This document shows positions 6,746-8,615 of a DNA stretch of 8,615 nucleotides, piece by piece (the stretch's first letter is position 1; each line of letters opens with the position of its first letter). This stretch comes from Bacillota bacterium (GTDB taxonomy: Bacteria; Bacillota; Clostridia; Oscillospirales; Acutalibacteraceae): NCBI GenBank assembly GCA_023415895.1, contig JAEZJA010000207.1:1-8615 (forward strand), given 5' to 3'. The position numbers and the translations under genes are program-made. The notes under the pieces are model-generated. The model did not search any database, was not told where the DNA came from, and saw nothing but the letters and a program-made list of their open reading frames with translations.

Positions 6746-8146
6746 TTAATCCACCAGCTGGTGGCGATACCACTTGTCCGAACGAAGGCGCAGCTGGAAT
6801 AGCAATGCGCGGACGAACCATTCGATAATCATGGCAGACCATACGCCGGTAATACCGAATCCCAGTACAATGCCCAGCACATACCCAAGCACCACCCGCA
6901 CCGACCACATGGTCAGCAGGGCAGTGACGGATGTGAATTTGGCGTCCCCGGCGGCACGTAGGGCGGCGGGGGTAACAAAGCTGGCTGACCATATGAGCGG
7001 ATCGACGATAGCAACCTCCCATAATAGGATCTTGATCGTGGAAACAATCTGTGGACTTGGGGAGAAGAGGCCGATGAGGGGGTTGAGCAGCGGCAGAAGA
7101 ATGGCTTCGATCACTAAAAAGGAACCAATGCTCAGCAGTTGGAACACCCGAATGGATTTGCGCGCATCGGCAACATTACGGTTGCCGATGCATTGCCCCA
7201 CGACGGGAATGACCGCGAGGGAGCAGGCAGATGCGCCAATTTGGAACATCGCGCTGATGGAACTGCTGATGGCATAGATGGTCTGGGAGTCGGTACCTAG
7301 TTCTACAATAAAGGTCTGCGTGAGCAGCTTGCCTCCGTTAAAGAAGATCTGTTCCGCCGCAAAGGGAATGCCGATCAGGAAAATCTTCCTGAGCATGTTC
7401 AGGTTGAGAGTGATGAGATCCTTCAGCCGGACTTGGAGTGTCTTGTGTATCTTGAGCATATAAATCAACGCGCATAGCATACCGAAGACGCGCGCGATAA
7501 CAAGAGAAGTCACAAGTCCCACTACGCCCATTTGGAGAATATTGATAAACAAGACGTTGAGCAACAGATAGGAGCCGTTGGTCAGCAAAGACAACAGCAG
7601 AGAGGAACGGGTTTCACCCACTCCACGCAGGGCGCCGCATACCGCATCAACGATACCGATAAAGGGGTAGGACAGAACACTGCCCAGTAGGTAAATTTGT
7701 GCGTTGTCCAACACATCCGGCGCTGCCTTACCGAACAGCAGCGACACGAGCGGACCGCGAAGCAGCGTGATAGCAATACTGATCACCAGAGCGGCAATGG
7801 CTACCGCGGATACGGCCTGTGCCGCCGCTTTGGGCACGTTTTTGTCGTGGCCGGCACCTTTATACTGTGCGACAATCACCGTGCCGCCGGTGGAAAGTGC
7901 CACAAAGACATTGAGCAAAAATATGTTTAAGGCATCGATCATACTGACGGCGGCAACCGCCGCCTCTCCCGACGAGCTGATCATGGCAGTGTTCAGAAGG
8001 CTCGTCAGAACGATGAAGGATTGATCAACCAAAAGGGGCACAGTGATAGCAACGATTTGTCGAAAATGAATGGAATTTCCTGATAGGCGGGTATCCAGCG
8101 TGTGGACAAAACGGCGAATCAGGCTCTTTATGGATACAACAGGCAT
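6746..8146 (-). CDS. MATE family multidrug/toxin exporter
   Basis: Integral membrane exporter of the MATE family (multidrug and toxic compound extrusion), which uses a sodium or proton gradient to expel cationic drugs, dyes or metabolites. The 466-aa length and roughly twelve hydrophobic segments fit the family. The internal duplication is visible. VAQYKGAGHD (92-101) and GALRGVGETR (171-180) in the first half correspond to GQCIGNRN (317-324) and ALRAAGDAKF (395-404) in the second. The substrate cannot be told from the sequence. Ribosome binding site GAGGG lies about 6 bases before the ATG at 8146. It is transcribed alone, with its own promoter (8220-8192) and strong terminator (6718-6664). 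It is divergent from the penicillin-binding protein gene, with 158 bases between the two start codons. Confidence 0.94.
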   Translation of the reverse strand: MPVVSIKSLIRRFVHTLDTRLSGNSIHFRQIVAITVPLLVDQSFIVLTSLLNTAMISSSGEAAVAAVSMIDALNIFLLNVFVALSTGGTVIVAQYKGAGHDKNVPKAAAQAVSAVAIAALVISIAITLLRGPLVSLLFGKAAPDVLDNAQIYLLGSVLSYPFIGIVDAVCGALRGVGETRSSLLLSLLTNGSYLLLNVLFINILQMGVVGLVTSLVIARVFGMLCALIYMLKIHKTLQVRLKDLITLNLNMLRKIFLIGIPFAAEQIFFNGGKLLTQTFIVELGTDSQTIYAISSSISAMFQIGASACSLAVIPVVGQCIGNRNVADARKSIRVFQLLSIGSFLVIEAILLPLLNPLIGLFSPSPQIVSTIKILLWEVAIVDPLIWSASFVTPAALRAAGDAKFTSVTALLTMWSVRVVLGYVLGIVLGFGITGVWSAMIIEWFVRALLFQLRLRSDKWYRHQLVD

Positions 8147-8160
8147 AATGCACCCTCATT

Positions 8161-8187
8161 TTGTCGAAATGAATCGGTATTCGTCAA
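8161..8187. promoter_or_regulatory. Candidate operator dyad at the MATE transcript start
   Basis: TTGTCGAA (8161-8168) and TTCGTCAA (8180-8187) form an inverted repeat with 7 of 8 positions matching around an 11-base spacer. It covers the predicted transcript start of the MATE gene (about 8185), downstream of the -10 box, a usual place for a repressor site. A second small dyad, GAAT/ATTC (8171-8174 and 8178-8181), lies inside it with a slightly different centre. It could instead form a hairpin in the mRNA leader. No regulator gene lies next to it. Confidence 0.35.
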
Positions 8188-8191
8188 GGCG

Positions 8192-8220
8192 AGTATACCA
8201 TTTGTGACAAGTCTTTTCAA
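8192..8220 (-). promoter_or_regulatory. Vegetative-type promoter of the MATE gene
   Basis: On the minus strand the -35 box TTGAAA (8220-8215) and the -10 box TATACT (8197-8192) each match five of six consensus bases and are separated by exactly 17 bases. The predicted start near 8185 gives a leader of about 38 bases before ATG 8146. Confidence 0.75.
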
Positions 8221-8237
8221 GGGAAAAGGAGAATCCC

Positions 8238-8279
8238 GTGCTTACATGCGCCAATCATGGGCAAACTATCCTTACCTGA
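8238..8279 (+). CDS. Possible 13-codon leader peptide before the PBP gene
   Basis: AAGGAG (8226-8231) lies 6 bases before GTG 8238. That codon opens a 13-codon frame (MLTCANHGQTILT) closed by TGA at 8277-8279, 25 bases before the penicillin-binding protein start. The only support is the good ribosome binding site and spacing. The AAGGAG could also be chance, because the downstream gene has its own site. Treat as a weak candidate for a translated leader. Confidence 0.2.
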   Translation: MLTCANHGQTILT

Positions 8280-8304
8280 CCAGTATATGAAATGGGGGAT
8301 CGTT

Positions 8305-8615
8305 ATGCGAAGACGGGTGGTTATCACCTTTACCGTCGTGCTTTTGCTCATGGTGGGACTGATGCTGCGGGTGTATGACCTGTCCGGACGGCGATCAATT
8401 TTGCAGGCGGCGCAGCAGCAGTCGAGTGTGAGCGTCACCGCAGCCAGTGCGCGAGGGACGATCTATGACTGCAAGCTGCGTCCGTTGGTAAACACGGGGA
8501 CGAAGTTCAGCGTTTGTGCCACCTCAAACCCTGCGGCGATTTCTGCCTTGTCCGCGTGTATGGGCACGGCGCAGTTTGATGCTTTTGTTGCCAAGCTGCA
8601 GCAGGGTAAACCGGC
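8305..8615 (+). CDS. Class B penicillin-binding protein, N-terminal part (cut by window edge)
   Basis: The first 103 codons are present and the frame is open to the right edge. Class B penicillin-binding proteins are transpeptidases that cross-link peptidoglycan, anchored by one N-terminal helix with the enzyme outside the membrane. Visible here are a basic start (MRRR), one membrane helix (about 5-23), a following segment resembling the family's post-helix linker, and the conserved element ARGTIYD at 49-55 followed by a PLV stretch, as in FtsI, SpoVD and PBP2 proteins. The usual DRNG after that element is replaced by DCKLR, a divergent feature. The transpeptidase motifs lie beyond the window. 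Start 8305 is chosen for GGGGG (8294-8298) 6 bases upstream; an in-frame ATG at 8287 has no ribosome binding site. It may be a sporulation or accessory type rather than the main division enzyme, but this cannot be settled here. Confidence 0.82.
   Translation, partial: MRRRVVITFTVVLLLMVGLMLRVYDLSGRRSILQAAQQQSSVSVTAASARGTIYDCKLRPLVNTGTKFSVCATSNPAAISALSACMGTAQFDAFVAKLQQGKP

Noticed and set aside
8170..8200. Sporulation sigma-G-like promoter (TGAATC, 17 bases, GTATACCA) for the penicillin-binding protein gene on the plus strand.
   Set aside because: The match is partial and its -10 part coincides with the much better -10 box of the MATE promoter on the other strand.

Overview
This 8.6 kb window is bacterial chromosome, most likely from a Gram-positive clostridial Firmicute (inferred, possibly Oscillospirales). 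The reasons are strong GGAGG-type ribosome binding sites, near-consensus vegetative promoters with 17-bp spacers, compact hairpin-plus-U-tract terminators, medium GC content, and a divergent class B penicillin-binding protein of the kind found in endospore formers. No rRNA, tRNA, insertion sequence, prophage gene or CRISPR array was seen.

Layout. Positions 1-126 form a structured leader. It has two successive stem-loops, each followed by a U-rich tract. The 5' arm of the second can instead pair with a segment inside the first, which gives a candidate transcription attenuator or riboswitch. Positions 127-5145 hold a three-gene plus-strand operon: an ABC exporter half (753 aa), a small DUF1854 protein (about 181 aa) and a second ABC exporter half (710 aa). 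Each ABC protein carries an extra N-terminal domain of about 110-145 residues and a four-cysteine zinc ribbon ahead of its membrane domain. This is the most unusual content of the window. ABC exporters paired with DUF1854 proteins are known next to cyanophycin genes in proteobacteria, but nothing in this window concerns cyanophycin and the substrate here is unknown.

Positions 5192-6511 hold a convergent minus-strand unit. It has a consensus promoter, a possible 67-aa basic protein, a 328-aa protein with two membrane helices, a coiled-coil linker and a GAF-like sensor domain, and an intrinsic terminator. Positions 6664-8220 hold a monocistronic minus-strand MATE-family exporter with its own promoter, terminator and a candidate operator dyad over the start of its transcript. 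From 8305 to the right edge runs the N-terminal part of a class B penicillin-binding protein, divergent from the MATE gene.

How the parts may work together: the two ABC halves have complete nucleotide-binding motifs and probably form a heterodimeric exporter, with DUF1854 as an accessory or regulatory subunit. The leader would control readthrough into this operon. The membrane GAF protein, the MATE exporter and the penicillin-binding protein look like separately regulated neighbours. Placing two exporters and a membrane sensor side by side is suggestive, but nothing in the sequence proves a functional link.
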